Source: Conchocele bisecta (taxonomy: Eukaryota > Mollusca > Bivalvia > Lucinida > Thyasiridae). Taken from it: DNA of 64,000 bases. A model generated the notes under the pieces. It saw only the letters and a list, made by a program, of their open reading frames with translations, did no database searches and had not been told where the DNA came from. Where the stretch lies: NCBI GenBank assembly GCA_029237695.1, contig CM055275.1:6067131-6131130 (forward strand). The letters are read 5' to 3'. This document shows, piece after piece, positions 23,837 to 34,591 of the stretch. Both the position numbers and the translations under genes were made by a program. Position 1 is the stretch's first letter, and each line of letters opens with the position of its first letter.

Positions 23837-24012
23837 ACGAATGCCCCCCAGTCCGCGCTGGTTCCGGGATGTTGTGTCTCGTGCAGAGCCAGTACCAGTG
23901 CCGGTCCAACTCCGACTGCGGACACCGACGTATCTGCTGCCCCAGTATGTGTGGAAACACGTGCCGACACCAGATTAGGCGCGCCAGTAGGCTACTTAGC
24001 ATAATGGGCTGA
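23837..24012 (+). CDS. Exon 4: WAP domain and stop of the lustrin/WAP-type gene
   Basis: The last exon codes for residues 516-573. It begins DECPPV and shows all eight cysteines of a whey acidic protein four-disulfide core: CPP..., then QCRSNSDC, then RRICCPSMCGNTC. WAP domains are compact serine protease inhibitors or antimicrobial modules and form perlwapin and the C-terminus of lustrin A in molluscs. A basic tail of about 14 residues follows, then TGA at 24010-24012. The phase 1 acceptor keeps frame with exon 3, and the total joined coding length (1722 nt) is a multiple of three. The frame is also open upstream to 23605 in intronic repeat sequence, which I do not count. A role in shell matrix or protease control is inferred from domains only. 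Confidence 0.8.
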
Positions 24013-24024
24013 TATAATACACTT

Positions 24025-24410
24025 TTGTCTGTTCCACGTTTTGATGCCGACGAAATGTTGGCCATTAAACACATTAAATCTAAAAAATATTTAAAAGTAC
24101 GTACTTTTTCATCAATAACAAAAAAGTCACCCTCTCCAAAACATTTAATTTGATTAAATTCCATCAAATATTGATTTTATTGCGAAAAAACGATTTTCCT
24201 ATGGGAGTCAATTTCCATGGGGAGTCAATTTCCATTTCCAAAACTTTTTGTTTTTTGATCATGAAGTATCAAAAAACGAAATGTTTTGGAAATTGACTCC
24301 GAAACCTGGCGAGATAGCTTGAAAATGATGTAACTAAGAAAACAAAAGTCAAATTTTGAAAATCAGTCCACAAATAAAAAAAAGTATTTAAAAAAAATCT
24401 ATTTTTAGCC
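24025..24410. mobile_element. Element with TGTCTGTTCCACGTTTTG / CGACGAA ends, copy 1
   Basis: It begins TGTCTGTTCCACGTTTTGAT and contains CCATCAAATATTGATTTTAT and GCTAT/AGCTATCTCGCCAGGTTTC. A fuller copy is 39568-40119, bounded by TGTCTGTTGCACGTTTTGCT and TTCGTCGGCA..CAGACAGT. Others are 48995-49450, 50442-50771 and parts at 31333-31612 and 57805-58187. Confidence 0.65.
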
Positions 24411-24557
24411 ACCAAGTTTCCTCTGTTGCAGATTCATAATTTGCATTCCATTGTGGCGTATGATATACGTTTTCAGAGTTCCTTAGAACAAACTAAAACT
24501 CAATATTTTCCGTTTTATCTTTTCCAAGGGTGTCGGAAAACGATTAATACGACATAA

Positions 24558-24928
24558 ATAAATGGAGGATATTCATATTTTTGCAACGAATATGACATAT
24601 ATGTTCATCGAGTGGTGTGAACGGCACTCGTGAAATATGGACATTTCACACCTCGAGATGAACATATATGTCATATTCGTTGCAAAAATATGAATATTCT
24701 ATTTATTATATACCGCTCCATGGAAATTAGCAGTTTTTTTAGACTGTATACGGTAATGAATGTGTATTTGCATTCTATTTGCGCTGTTTTCCCGAAAATA
24801 GATTTTATGAATATAGATAGCGGAAGTAGTCGTATTTTCACCGGAAGTTGTTTATTATATCGATGAGAACACATGACTTTTATTTACATCGTATAACTAT
24901 GTATGTCATGGGTAGATATGTAATAAAT
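24558..24928 (+). mobile_element. Hairpin MITE with ATATGTTCATCGAGTGGTGT arms, copy 4
   Basis: The hairpin centre is partly deleted (GGTGTGAACGGCACTCG). The tail is intact with CCGCTCCATGGAAATTAGCA and GCGGAAGTAGTCGTATTTTC. Confidence 0.75.
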
Positions 24929-25393
24929 ACAAATGTGCATCTGCAAATGAGAAAGCATAGTAGACCTTTATAGTTTGCAATAAACTGAAATAGTAGTTAA
25001 ACTAGGCAAATTGACAGCAACTGGTTAATGTGTACGTGACTTTATATGTACATTGTATATGACTGTTGTGTTCTAATCTACGAGGTGCTTGTCGATACCA
25101 GACCACGCGATCCAGCAGGCTCTTTCGCACAATGGGCGAGGCGTGATATAATCAAATAGTTATACTAGGCAAATTGACAGTTACCTGCTACTGTGGGTGT
25201 GGCTTCATGTATTATGATATTACATGTTCAAAGTCACACAACGTCACCTTCAGCAAATCTTCGTTGTTGCTTAGTACACAGTTCCTCTCATTCTCAGTTA
25301 TGTTTAAAAACAATATGATCGAAAAAGGAAACATCAACCTTATAAAGTGGAACCTCTCAACCCTTTCAACCCTAAGGAACTGGAATGGACTGT

Positions 25394-25606
25394 GATATGT
25401 TAATTTTGCAACCAATCCAATCATCGCAAAATGATTTTCAGACTATTCCATTTATAAAAAGGGGGTATTTTTTTTGTTCACAAAAATAAGAAAATTACTT
25501 TCAAACAGTGCAGATCCGGATGAGACGGCTCGTTACGAGCCGGCTCATCTGGATCTGCACTGTTTGCATAAACCGATATAGCGGCCGTTCGGGTTCAAAG
25601 GGTTAA
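25394..25606. repeat. Dispersed repeat with GAGACGGCTCGTTACGAGCC hairpin, copy 2
   Basis: Matches 2474-2680 over its length, with the same hairpin and the same ending GGGTTCAAAGGGTTAA. Confidence 0.75.
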
Positions 25607-26097
25607 GGTAGTAGGCCATAGATAGATACCCTCAGCTTCAATGATAATTGCTTCATAAGAGTGATGTGATATATGAATATAACATAATGTACATGTTGTC
25701 TTGTTACTGTATAGTTCAGTGAGTTGCCATCTCAGCCATCTTTGTATGCACAAGCCATCGTACAGTTTCACCACTTCGTGCGTTTGAAACATACAGCAAA
25801 TAATATGACAGTAAACCAAATAAAATTTGGTGCAATACATAATAGACATAAATGACAACTGCAAGCTATAAATATTATGCCTGCAAAATATACACACGAC
25901 GAGATATCTCAGCATTTCTCCCATCAATCTCAAAATAAATTTTGATGTGTAAACTTTTCAATCAGATGCACAGCCGATGTTTGTGTACACGTTGTCCATA
26001 GGTAGCGCCATATTTACTCGCATAGTAGGTGAGCAGACACCAGGGACAATACACGCAGGTAACTGCTTACATGCCACTGGATTCGGCAGCTAATAAC

Positions 26098-26124
26098 AGT
26101 ACAGTACAGTACAGTACAGTACAG
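26098..26124. repeat. ACAGT microsatellite
   Basis: About five perfect copies of ACAGT, immediately before the sequence that leads into the MITE at 26162. Confidence 0.8.
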
Positions 26125-26161
26125 GAGTGGGTATATATGGTATGTGTTGTGTGGTTGACCA

Positions 26162-26466
26162 GTAGCCTATTTCACCAACATTGCAAAGTATACTTTAGTA
26201 GCAAAGTATACTTTGAGGGAGAAATTTTCAATTTTATAATAAATTTATTAATTTTTATTATACTGAATTTATTACATTATCACAGCCAAATTGGCTGTGA
26301 TAATGTAATAAATTCAGTATAATAATTCTGCATACTTTTAATCATGAAATATATGCATTTGTTAGTTCTGTATGAAATAATGCATTTCAGGAAAAATAAA
26401 TGATTACTCCCTCAAAGTATACTTTGCTAGTAAAGTATACTTTGCAATGTTGATGTAATAGGCTAC
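26162..26466. mobile_element. MITE with GTAGCCTATTTCACCAACAT ends, copy 2
   Basis: Complete, with both ends (GTAGCCTATTTCACC / GTAATAGGCTAC), AAAGTATACTTT pairs and the ACAGCCAAATTGGCTGT centre. Little diverged from 51288-51592. Confidence 0.85.
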
Positions 26467-27111
26467 TGGTAAGAATGATACACTGTGCGATTTTCTGTGT
26501 ATGAGGTTATCTATATTATGGTGGTTCATGTTGTTAAAAACACAGGCACAAACCTGTCCAGAAAACAGACATGTTTTACAGTTTGGTGTAATATAATGGA
26601 TAGGAGTCCGTTGTCCTGCCTTTTCTACATGTGATTATCTACATTATATCATAAGTTCTACCACACATTTCAAGTTCTTTGTCAAACGGCAGAACAGGTG
26701 AAACTGGCTAATGGCTGGAACACACAAATATGGGGGACTTGGCCACTCCATGTTCCGTATAGGATACAGTAACGAGGCAGTATTCACATATATGTTATAC
26801 GTATACATGACAACAGACGTCGATGTGTTAAACAATGATCGATTTCACTGTCAAATATATATGATGTGTACGGGTGATCATACTTCAAAAGCGAAATGCA
26901 TGTATTTCATTATACATGTAATTAAATACGTACATTAATGAATTGATGCATAAATGATGAAACTACATTGTGTATGTTTTTCAGTAATATGTTCCAAACC
27001 ACATTTGCTCTTGAGAAAAGTCTCAATATTTCTGGAATGCCCCTCGTACATAGGAAGTACAGTGAAACATGAGCGGTCGTAGGTAATACCTGATACATGT
27101 GTCACGGTAAG
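26467..27111. other. Gene-free stretch
   Basis: AT-rich sequence with only short frames. I recognise neither a repeat family nor a splice-bounded exon. Confidence 0.35.
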
Positions 27112-27198
27112 TACAGTGGGGTCAGCGTGTAAGTGCACACACGAACGAACACGACAGGTTCGTTCGTGTGTGTACTTACACGGCTGACCCCACTGTAT
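27112..27198. mobile_element. Hairpin MITE with TACAGTGGGGTCAGCGTGTA ends, copy 1
   Basis: ACAGTGGGGTCAGCGTGTAA through CACACGAACGAACACGACAG, then the reverse complement. The ends read TA..TA. Other copies: 35045-35149, 37988-38092, 53166-53218 (truncated) and 55240-55281 (runs into the N gap). Confidence 0.85.
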
Positions 27199-27229
27199 GT
27201 AACTCACGATGGGTAGACGGTGTGTATTC

Positions 27230-27296
27230 GTGCCCGGCTAGCTCCGCGATGGTACCGTAAACCAGAGGTCCGGAGTTCGACCCCGGACCGGTGCAC
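27230..27296 (+). pseudogene. tRNA-like sequence, probable tRNA or SINE-head remnant
   Basis: GTGCCCGGCTAGCTCCGCGA resembles a tRNA 5' end with an A box. About 20 nt later, CCAGAGGTCCGGAGTTCGAC followed by CCCGGACC matches the variable/T-arm region with a B box (GTTCGANNCC). The outer ends GTGCCCGG and CCGGTGCAC can nearly pair. The stretch between the boxes is too short to hold a full anticodon arm, so a working tRNA is unlikely. A tRNA-derived SINE head or a decayed tRNA gene fits better. No A-rich or conserved SINE tail is evident downstream. Confidence 0.5.
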
Positions 27297-27554
27297 ATTT
27301 GTCTCGCCTTGTGACGCATTTGAACTCTTTTCTATTGCGCAGTATGCTAACAAGTTACTGCGTCATAAAGGCTTTAAATTGTCAATTTACTCGCGTATGG
27401 CTTCCACTAATTACCGACAATCAGACAGCAATTTAGCTTGGCGAAGATACAGTGGAACTTCTCTAAACCCGACACAGAGGAAGGTTAGTTGTGCTAAATT
27501 CTGAATAAAAAACATGGCTATTTACCTTCAACAATAATATATGTTCATAACCCA

Positions 27555-27930
27555 ATGTGTATGATCACGTGGTACAAACAACAACAAGTACCGATTCAAA
27601 GTACGTATTCTTTTATATTGTCCTTATTACGTAACGGATTTTGATGAAATATGGCGCATCAAACGCGTCTTGTTAAGTTGCAATTGGTTGTCTCTGTCTT
27701 TTCGCCCAAACTTCTGTCGTTTTTGCGATGAATCGATTTACGTGTCTCCGACACGGAAATCGATTCTTCGCAAAAATGACATAAGCCTGTGCCAATCTCC
27801 ATAGACCACCAAATGAAGCTCATGAAGACGCGTTTGCTGCGCCATATTTCATCAAAATCCGTTGCATATTAAGTAAACTGTCAACTAATACTTACGTTGT
27901 TGTTGTTGTAACCACGTGATCATGCACCTT
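27555..27930. mobile_element. Palindromic MITE, AAGGTGYATGATCA family, copy 4
   Basis: GTGTATGATCACGTGGTACA at the left, GTAACCACGTGATCATGCAC at the right, centre CGTGTCTCCGACACGG. Nearly full length. Confidence 0.85.
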
Positions 27931-27979
27931 GTAACCGCAAAGCAACAACGCGTGTCTGGAAGTTGTCATCCGTCTGTTT

Positions 27980-28062
27980 TACAGTGGAACCTCTCTAAAC
28001 CGGACACCCTGGAGACCTTCCATGACCTTCCAGGATGTCCGGTTTAGAGAGGTTCCGCTGTA
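27980..28062. mobile_element. Tc1/mariner-like MITE, CCGGTTTAGAGAGGTTCC
   Basis: TACAGTGGAACCTCTCTAAA and its reverse complement around CACCCTGGAGACCTTCC..; bounded by TA on both sides. Confidence 0.85.
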
Positions 28063-29127
28063 TGACAAAATGAATTCCCATTGACACAAGGGTAAGTCAT
28101 ATATACAACTGTCTGCGTTAATCTTGCCAAAATGTTAACGTATCTGAACATCTATTGACAACATCAACTCGCAATTAAGCAGTTTGGGAAGAAAACAAAT
28201 TGGCCTGTGTTGACAGGTTCATTTACGTATATAGGAATTGACTAATTGGGAAAACAAAAGCGTGGCCGATATGGACAGGTATTTGCAATACAGAGGTGGC
28301 CTTTAGCACAGGTTCGACTGTAGATACAATGAAACAGATTGACACAATTAGCGCAGGAGGTGGTGTATAAGACACTCCGTGTGATTTCGTACCTACAAAC
28401 ATGTGCATTTGTTCTTGAAAGATATTTGCAAAATTTGCGATGTTTTTCGACAATTACGTCTAACGTAGACGTCATTTACAGACAAGAGTTGTCAGAGGAC
28501 AACGAAGCGCGCCCGGTGGCAGCAAAGGAACCGAGTGCACATTTGAACGTGGATTTGTCACAGTCTAGTAGAGGACCCTTGGAGCAATGCGTGTGTGAAA
28601 TATGAAGCAAGTTCAAGCAAGGAAACAGAAAATATAGGCCATTATAATTTTTGAAGACAGACGGACAGACGGACGGACAGACAGACGGACGCCTACGACG
28701 CCGAGGGTATGCCATAAGCATGGCTTCCTTTGGAAGGCGCGCTAAAAATGTCACAGTTTCTGTAAATGAATTTCTTGAAAAATCGCAAATGTTCTTAGGT
28801 ACAAAATCGCATAACATGCCTCAATTATTACCTGGCTGTGACTGGAGAAATGGGGCTTACGTGACCAGCGTAGCTCCGGTTCAAATAACGCATACATGTA
28901 GACTAATCACGATCTACATGTATATTGCTTGTTAGAAGCATGACGGGTATTTCATTGATGGAATTGCGAGCAGTGCAGATCTTGAAAGAAGCCCATAAGC
29001 CCCGTCTCCAGTTGCAGCCACAAATCACAGCAGTGTGATCAGGTCAAGCGAACCGAACCGCCCATGAATTTATAGAGACGACGTAAAATAGAAGCAGACG
29101 GCTTGACTGTGATAGGTGATAATGGTG
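28063..29127. other. Gene-free stretch with dispersed repeat fragments
   Basis: Contains a fragment shared with 10738-10815 and 38100-38140 (CATCAACTCGCAATTAAGCA), a GACAGACGGACGG simple-repeat patch (28651-28692) and, at 28838-29025, the repeat also found upstream of the WAP exon. The frame at 28651-28935 spans the simple repeat and is not a gene. Confidence 0.45.
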
Positions 29128-30098
29128 TACCAGATGGCCGCGTCCCGCATGTCGAGCCCGCCGAGGCACTTTATGGTCTCATAGTGTATTTATTTGAAGT
29201 TTGAATTAAGGGTTGTGGAGATATAAGGTATGTAAAAGCTTTAACGTGAACTTTAGTAATTTTACCTTGATCTTGGGCATGTGGGCCACATGGGTTGGCT
29301 TTATAATGAAAATACGAGTGGATGATAATAAATCATTATTTGAAGTTTGAAGTAAATCGGAGTAAGTGTTATGGATATATAAGGTATGTAAAAACTTTAA
29401 CACAAATTTCAAAGTCATTTGACCTTGGGCATGTGGACCACATGGGCAGGCTATAGAATGAAAATATGGATAATTAATAAGAAGTATTGGATGTTGGAAG
29501 AAAATCGGAGTAAGTGTTGTGGAGATATAAGGTATTTAAAAACCATTAACAGTCATTTGACATTGACCTTGGGCACATGGACCACATGGGCAGGCTATGG
29601 AATGAAAATATGGATGATGAAAAGGAAGTATTGAAAGTTGGAAGTAAATTGGAGTAACAATTGTGGAGATATAACGTATGTAAACACTTTAACGCATATT
29701 GTATAATAACGCAAACTTCTAAGTCATTTGGTCTTCACCTTGGGGCACAGGGGCCGCATTAGTGGGACACAGAAAGAATATATGAAAGATGCCCAAAAAG
29801 CATACAAAGTTTCAAGCAGATCCGACTTGCGGTTATAGAGATAGTAGGTATCTGAAAACTTTAACGCAAGTTATTTGACCTTGACCTTGTGCACAGGGGC
29901 CGCATGAGTGGGACACAGCATGGATATATGGATGATGACTAATACGCATATGAAGTTTCAAATTAATGTGACTTAGTACTGCAGAGATACAAGGTATTTA
30001 AAAACTTTAACGCAAATTTCGGACGGACGGACGCATGCACGGACACCCGGACGTCATTGTGGTCACTATGTCTCGCTTTCAGCAAGCGGGCTCGACAA
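29128..30098. mobile_element. Element bounded by GTCGAGCCCGC / GCGGGCTCGAC with internal tandem repeats
   Basis: GCATGTCGAGCCCGCCGAGG near the left end is mirrored by AGCAAGCGGGCTCGACAATA at the right. The interior has about six diverged units of 120-150 bp with GGTATNTAAAAACTTTAACG, TTTGACCTTG and GAATATATGGATGATGA. It ends in a GGACGGACGCA-rich patch. A second copy lies at 33166-34000 and a left-end fragment at 52852-53080. No coding sequence. Confidence 0.75.
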
Positions 30099-30217
30099 TA
30101 AAACAAACCATGGGGTAAACAATACATTTGGTATGTTTAAAGTGTCACTCTCCACGAAGTGAAAGTAATCAAAAAACGCTTCATACGCACATTTGGAAAG
30201 ACCATCAGTCATAACTA

Positions 30218-30421
30218 CTGTGGCACAGAGGGGACATCGAAATATGTTTTACTTTAGCGTGCGCACGCAATAGCTATCGCGTGCGCACGCGATAGGGTTT
30301 TGCGTGCGCACGCGATAGGGTTTTGCGTGCGCACGCGATAGCTATCGCGTGCGCACGCAAAACATATTGCGTGCGCACGCGAAAGTAAGACATATGTCCA
30401 TGTCCCCTCTGTGCCACCGTA
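30218..30421. mobile_element. Inverted-repeat-capped element with GCGTGCGCACGC array
   Basis: Caps TACTGTGGCACAGAGGGGAC and the reverse complement of TACGGTGGCACAGAGGGGAC enclose eight GTGCGCACGC blocks, alternating with GATAGCTATC or GATAGGGTTTT spacers. The array is alternating purine-pyrimidine and GC-rich in an AT-rich setting. It sits inside a larger repeat whose text (CCATGGG.T..ACGTTTACTGG) continues after 30424. Confidence 0.75.
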
Positions 30422-30423
30422 CA

Positions 30424-30790
30424 TAACGCTTATGTATTACGGAATAAAACCATGGGCTATGACGTTTACTGGCATACAATACATGTACATTTGGTATGTT
30501 TAAAGTGCGTGGAGTCTGAAGGACCCCTCACAAACTTTAAACAGACCAACTGTAGTATACACCCCAGTAAACGCAACAGCCCAAGCTTTTATTACTTATA
30601 TTTACATTGCATTTTCTGATAGTTTCAAAAATGTAAATAACTAAATATGGCGTTAAAATTAAGAATAATCTTGTTTTACGTCAATGTATCGCAATTCTTG
30701 GAACAGCGAAGTTGCCGGTCAATAGCGTGCTGTTATTGACAACCTCGTGGAAATTAATTACGTCAAACGAACTTTAACTAATCAACAACA
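30424..30790. repeat. Dispersed repeat with AAACCATGGGCTATTGCGTTTACTGG-type hairpin
   Basis: A hairpin (AAACCATGGGCTATGACGTT .. CCAGTAAACGCAACAGCCCA) is followed by GGTCAATAGCG and GACAACCTCGTGGAA. The same blocks recur inverted at 34115-34460 and in part at 35440-35645. Confidence 0.6.
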
Positions 30791-31017
30791 TCGCGTGACG
30801 TCAAGTGGCTCTAATGTATTGTATTGGGTTGTAAACGCAATACGTCGAATGGGCCATTCCATTATGCATTTATGAAAGGTTTAAATATTGTTCGGTAATG
30901 GAAAAAGTATGTATGTACAGGCTTCGAAAAATGAATACTTAGAAACTGACTTCTTAATACGTGAACTCGATAGTATGGAAGTGTCCTTGTGTCAATGATA
31001 AACTGTATGCACATGTA

Positions 31018-31166
31018 TCTCCTTCTAATTAGGAAAGACTAACTCCTAATTAGGTGATACTAAATCCTAATTAGGATATATTAAGTCATAATTAGAAGAT
31101 GCTAACTCCTAATTAGGATATACAGTATCCTAATTAAGAAATTGTATCCCCAAATTAGGAGATAAA
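31018..31166. repeat. Array of TCCTAATTAGGA palindromes
   Basis: About eight blocks of CTCCTAATTAGG separated by 8-14 nt of AT-rich sequence (GATACTAAA, TATATTAAG and similar). Each block is itself a perfect or near-perfect palindrome. No caps identified. Confidence 0.7.
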
Positions 31167-31617
31167 AAATTAACATTGGCACCAGGAAGCTTCCATACGT
31201 TAGCCCTCAGCCTAATACGTTTCTCACGAATGGATCATTGGGAAAAAGAAGTTCGCTCGTAAATTGTGAATTTATAGTGATCAATCCCGCCTGGTCCCGC
31301 AAACAACTCGGTTCCGCAAACAATTTCCACAGGTTAAATCCCCATAGACATCTTCACAGAGGGATTTAACATCGGGATTTGTTTTATAATTTCAGAAATA
31401 GTGGACCGATTTTTAAAATGTAACTTTTATTTTTCTTAGTTAGATCATTTACAAGCTATCTAGCCAGGTTTCAGAGTCAATTGCCAAAACTTTCTGTTTT
31501 TCGAATCCTCCAAGTTCTCCACCTCATTTTTCCCCATGTTAAATTCCCATAGAGAACTAATTTTTCGTAATAAAATCAATAATCGGCCAGATTTTACGAA
31601 ATACAGCTGGGCGCCAA

Positions 31618-31770
31618 AACAATTATTGGGAACGAATTGTTAATTCGAGGGAACGAATTGTTATTTCGTGGGAACGTATTGTCATTTCGTAGGCTAAATT
31701 GAGTGAACGAATTGTTATTTCGTGGGAACGAATTCATAAACAAAATCCATGTCCCCTGCGGGGCTCCGTA
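31618..31770. mobile_element. Inverted-repeat-capped satellite element, copy 2 (one cap lost)
   Basis: GGGAACGAATTGTTATTTCG units end in CCATGTCCCCTGCGGGGCTC CGTA. The left cap is missing, and the array joins a fragment of the CGACGAA-ended element (31333-31612). Confidence 0.75.
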
Positions 31771-32456
31771 TCTTAGCACACATCATAACGCACCAGTCCC
31801 CGCAGTGGTCGTCGGTGGCAGCGGCAAATCATCATCAGTTCATATCATCATCATAACCCTTCGTGTTCAAACAGCATCATTTATCACACAGCTTGTCATA
31901 TATAACGTATTTAAAGTGCCCCATATAGTCTTCGGACTGGTGGCCACTATAAACAAACTGACCTAGTAGAAAAGCAGTATATCTAACGATATATACGAAC
32001 ATCAATGCACATATAATGGGGATCGTAGCCAGTTATGTCCCTTTGCAAATCTATTTATAGAGATCCGGCCCTATGCAGTATTTCAGCGATTATTTCTTAC
32101 TGAAAAGCACACACAAATTGAGTTTTGCGAACAGAGCAGACCCAGATCAGACTGCACAATTGTGCAGTCTGATCTGAGTCTACAATGCTTGCAATACATT
32201 AATAATAAGTGTGAAAATATGACTGTAACATATAACACAGTCTCTGATCACATTGAGCAGATATGTAAGATGCTCTGGATTAACGCTAGTCGTAAACACT
32301 ATAGTGGCTTCTTTTAGGAACAAATCAAGCTACAATCGCCCTGATCACAAACAATAATTCCATAAAATATGCAATTTCTATAAATAAATTCAACTGGAGA
32401 TAACTAGCTACGATCCCTAATTAGTTCACAGTAAGGTGCGCTGACACGATATGGTT
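31771..32456. other. Gene-free stretch
   Basis: No gene seen. A short hairpin, AGACCCAGATCAGACTGCAC followed by AATTGTGCAGTCTGATCTGAG, sits at 32147-32182. The rest is unassigned. Confidence 0.4.
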
Positions 32457-32800
32457 ATTTATCCCCGTCAACACAGTGCGTATGTACCGTGAAACACGGT
32501 GCCGTGAAACATATTTGATATCCTGTCAATACGACCTAACCACTGCGTATGATTATGTGCGGTTGTCATACTAGTCAATTCTCAGATTTTGCAGATGCGG
32601 CTGGGGTTATTTGGTGCATTTTATAGCTATATGTAGGTGTTGACGGGCTAAATAGAACAGTAGGTTAGTGCCGTGATTGGGACAACATATCTGGCGCGGC
32701 ACAGAAACGGGATGTGCTCGGCAGAGCCTCGCCCATCCCGTTTCCTAAGACTTGCCAGATATGTTTTTCCATTCACGGCACTAACCTACTATTCTCTATG
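32457..32800. mobile_element. Compound hairpin MITE, copy (inverted order)
   Basis: TTTATCCCCGTCAACACAGT .. GTTGACGGGCTAAATAG precedes the GTAGGTTAGTGCCGTGATTG hairpin with the usual GGCAGAGCC loop. Confidence 0.8.
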
Positions 32801-32970
32801 TACCCGATAGCACCCAGGATATCAGACTATAATGTTACAAAAGTGATCAGTAAAGTGATCAAAAGAGCTTTGACTTGCTATTAATAGGAGTAAGTAAACC
32901 TATGATGTACGTAGCTCAGATCCAATATAGACAGCTTACCGCTCATGCAATTACAAACGTATGTTCTACA

Positions 32971-34115
32971 ACATAGAGAATAGTAGGTTAGTGCCGTGAA
33001 TGGGAAAACATATCTGGCAAGGCTTAGGAAACGGGATGGGCGAGGCTCTGCCGAGCACATCCCGTTTCCGTGCCGCGCCAGATATGTTTTCCAATTCACG
33101 GCACTAACATACTATTCTATTTATCCCGTCAACACCTGCAAATAGCTTTAAAATGCAATAAAAGCCAGATGGCCGCGGCCCGCATGTCGAGCCCGCCGAG
33201 GCATTTAATGGTCTCAGAATGTATTTATTTGAAGTTTGATGACCAATAATCATACAAAGTTTCAAGCAAATCTGACTTACGGTTATAGAGATAGTAGGTA
33301 TGTGAAAACTTTAACGCAAATTTTGACAGAAACTTTAACGCAAACTTCTAAGTCGTTTGACCTTGACATAGGGGCACAGGGGCTGCATGAGTGGGACACA
33401 GAATGAATATATGGATGATGACTAATACGCATATGAAGTTTGAAGTCAATGTGACTTAGGACTCCAGAGATATAAGGTATTTAACAACTTTAACGCAGAT
33501 TTCGGAACGCAAACTTCTAAGTCATTTGAACTTGACCTTGGGCGCAGGGACCGCATGAGTGGGATGCAGCATGAATATATGGATCATGACTAATAAGCAT
33601 ATGAAGTTTCAAATCAATGTGACTTAGGACTGCAGAGATATAAGGTATTTAAAAACATTAACGCATATTTCGGACGGACTGATGCACGGACGCACGGACA
33701 CACGGACGGACATTCTAATTAATTGGGTTTATGTGTCTATTAGCCACATAAGACCCGTCCGTACACACAGAATAAGCCACATAAACCGATAAAAAAGCCA
33801 CATAAACCAAAAACAGCGTTCTCACGAATTGGGTTTATGTAACTAACCCCACCGTTATACAAGTCCATAGCCCTGTGGGGCTAGCCACGTATACCCAATA
33901 CGTTTGCCCGGGCGGACGAACGGACGGACGCACGGACGCACGGACACCCGGACGTCATTGTGATCACTATGTCTCTCTTTCCGCAAGCGGGCTCGGCAAA
34001 AACCCCAGCCACGGCACATATTCATACGCAGTGATTAGGTCGTATTGACAGGATATAAAAATTGTGTCACGGTACCGTGTTTCACGGCAATTACGTACTG
34101 TGTTGACGGGATAAA
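32971..34115. mobile_element. Compound hairpin MITE split by a later insertion
   Basis: The hairpin and left part are 32971-33165 (ends AGCTTTAAAATGCAAT). The right part resumes at 34001 (CCCCAGCCACGGCACATATT) and ends TGTTGACGGGATAAAT at 34115. The intervening 33166-34000 is the GTCGAGCCCGC/GCGGGCTCG element, which therefore inserted after the MITE. Confidence 0.75.
33166..34000. mobile_element. GTCGAGCCCGC-ended element, copy 2, nested
   Basis: Left GCATGTCGAGCCCGCCGAGG, right CCGCAAGCGGGCTCGGCAAA. It contains the same ACTTTAACGCAAATTT units as copy 1. It also carries an extra segment at 33713-33900 with ATTGGGTTTATGT and AGCCACATAAACC inverted phrases, absent from copy 1. Confidence 0.7.
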
Positions 34116-34591
34116 TCTATATTTACACCTTCTGTAAGTTCGTTTGACGTCCATGAATTCCACGAGGTTGTCAATAACTGCACGCTATTTACGGGCAACG
34201 TCACCGCTCCGTGAATTGCGACAAATTGACGACAAATTTGATTTAAAACAATGTTATTTTTAATTGTAATGCCATATTTGGTTATTTACATTGTTGAACT
34301 ATCAAAAAATGCAGTGTAAATATAAGTAATAAAACCATGGGCTGTTGCTTTTACCGGAGTGTACAAAACATTTGGTCTGTTTTAAGTGCATGGAGTCCGT
34401 GGAGACCAAATGTATTGTGCACCCCAGTAAGTCCAACCGCCCATGGTTTTATTCCTTAAATACAAACAATAAATTGTCAGGCAATTTGTACATGCATATT
34501 ATACAATATATGGAGTATTTCGTTAAATTATATTGTGAAACTATTAAGTTGTAATCGTTTCTATATACTGTCTCATCGTGTTAATAAAATA

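Noticed and set aside
24671..24874. Short minus-strand ORFs over the hairpin MITE tails
   Set aside because: The same frames appear in every MITE copy and show no protein family.
27230..27296. Functional tRNA gene
   Set aside because: There is not enough sequence between the A- and B-box regions for a complete anticodon arm.
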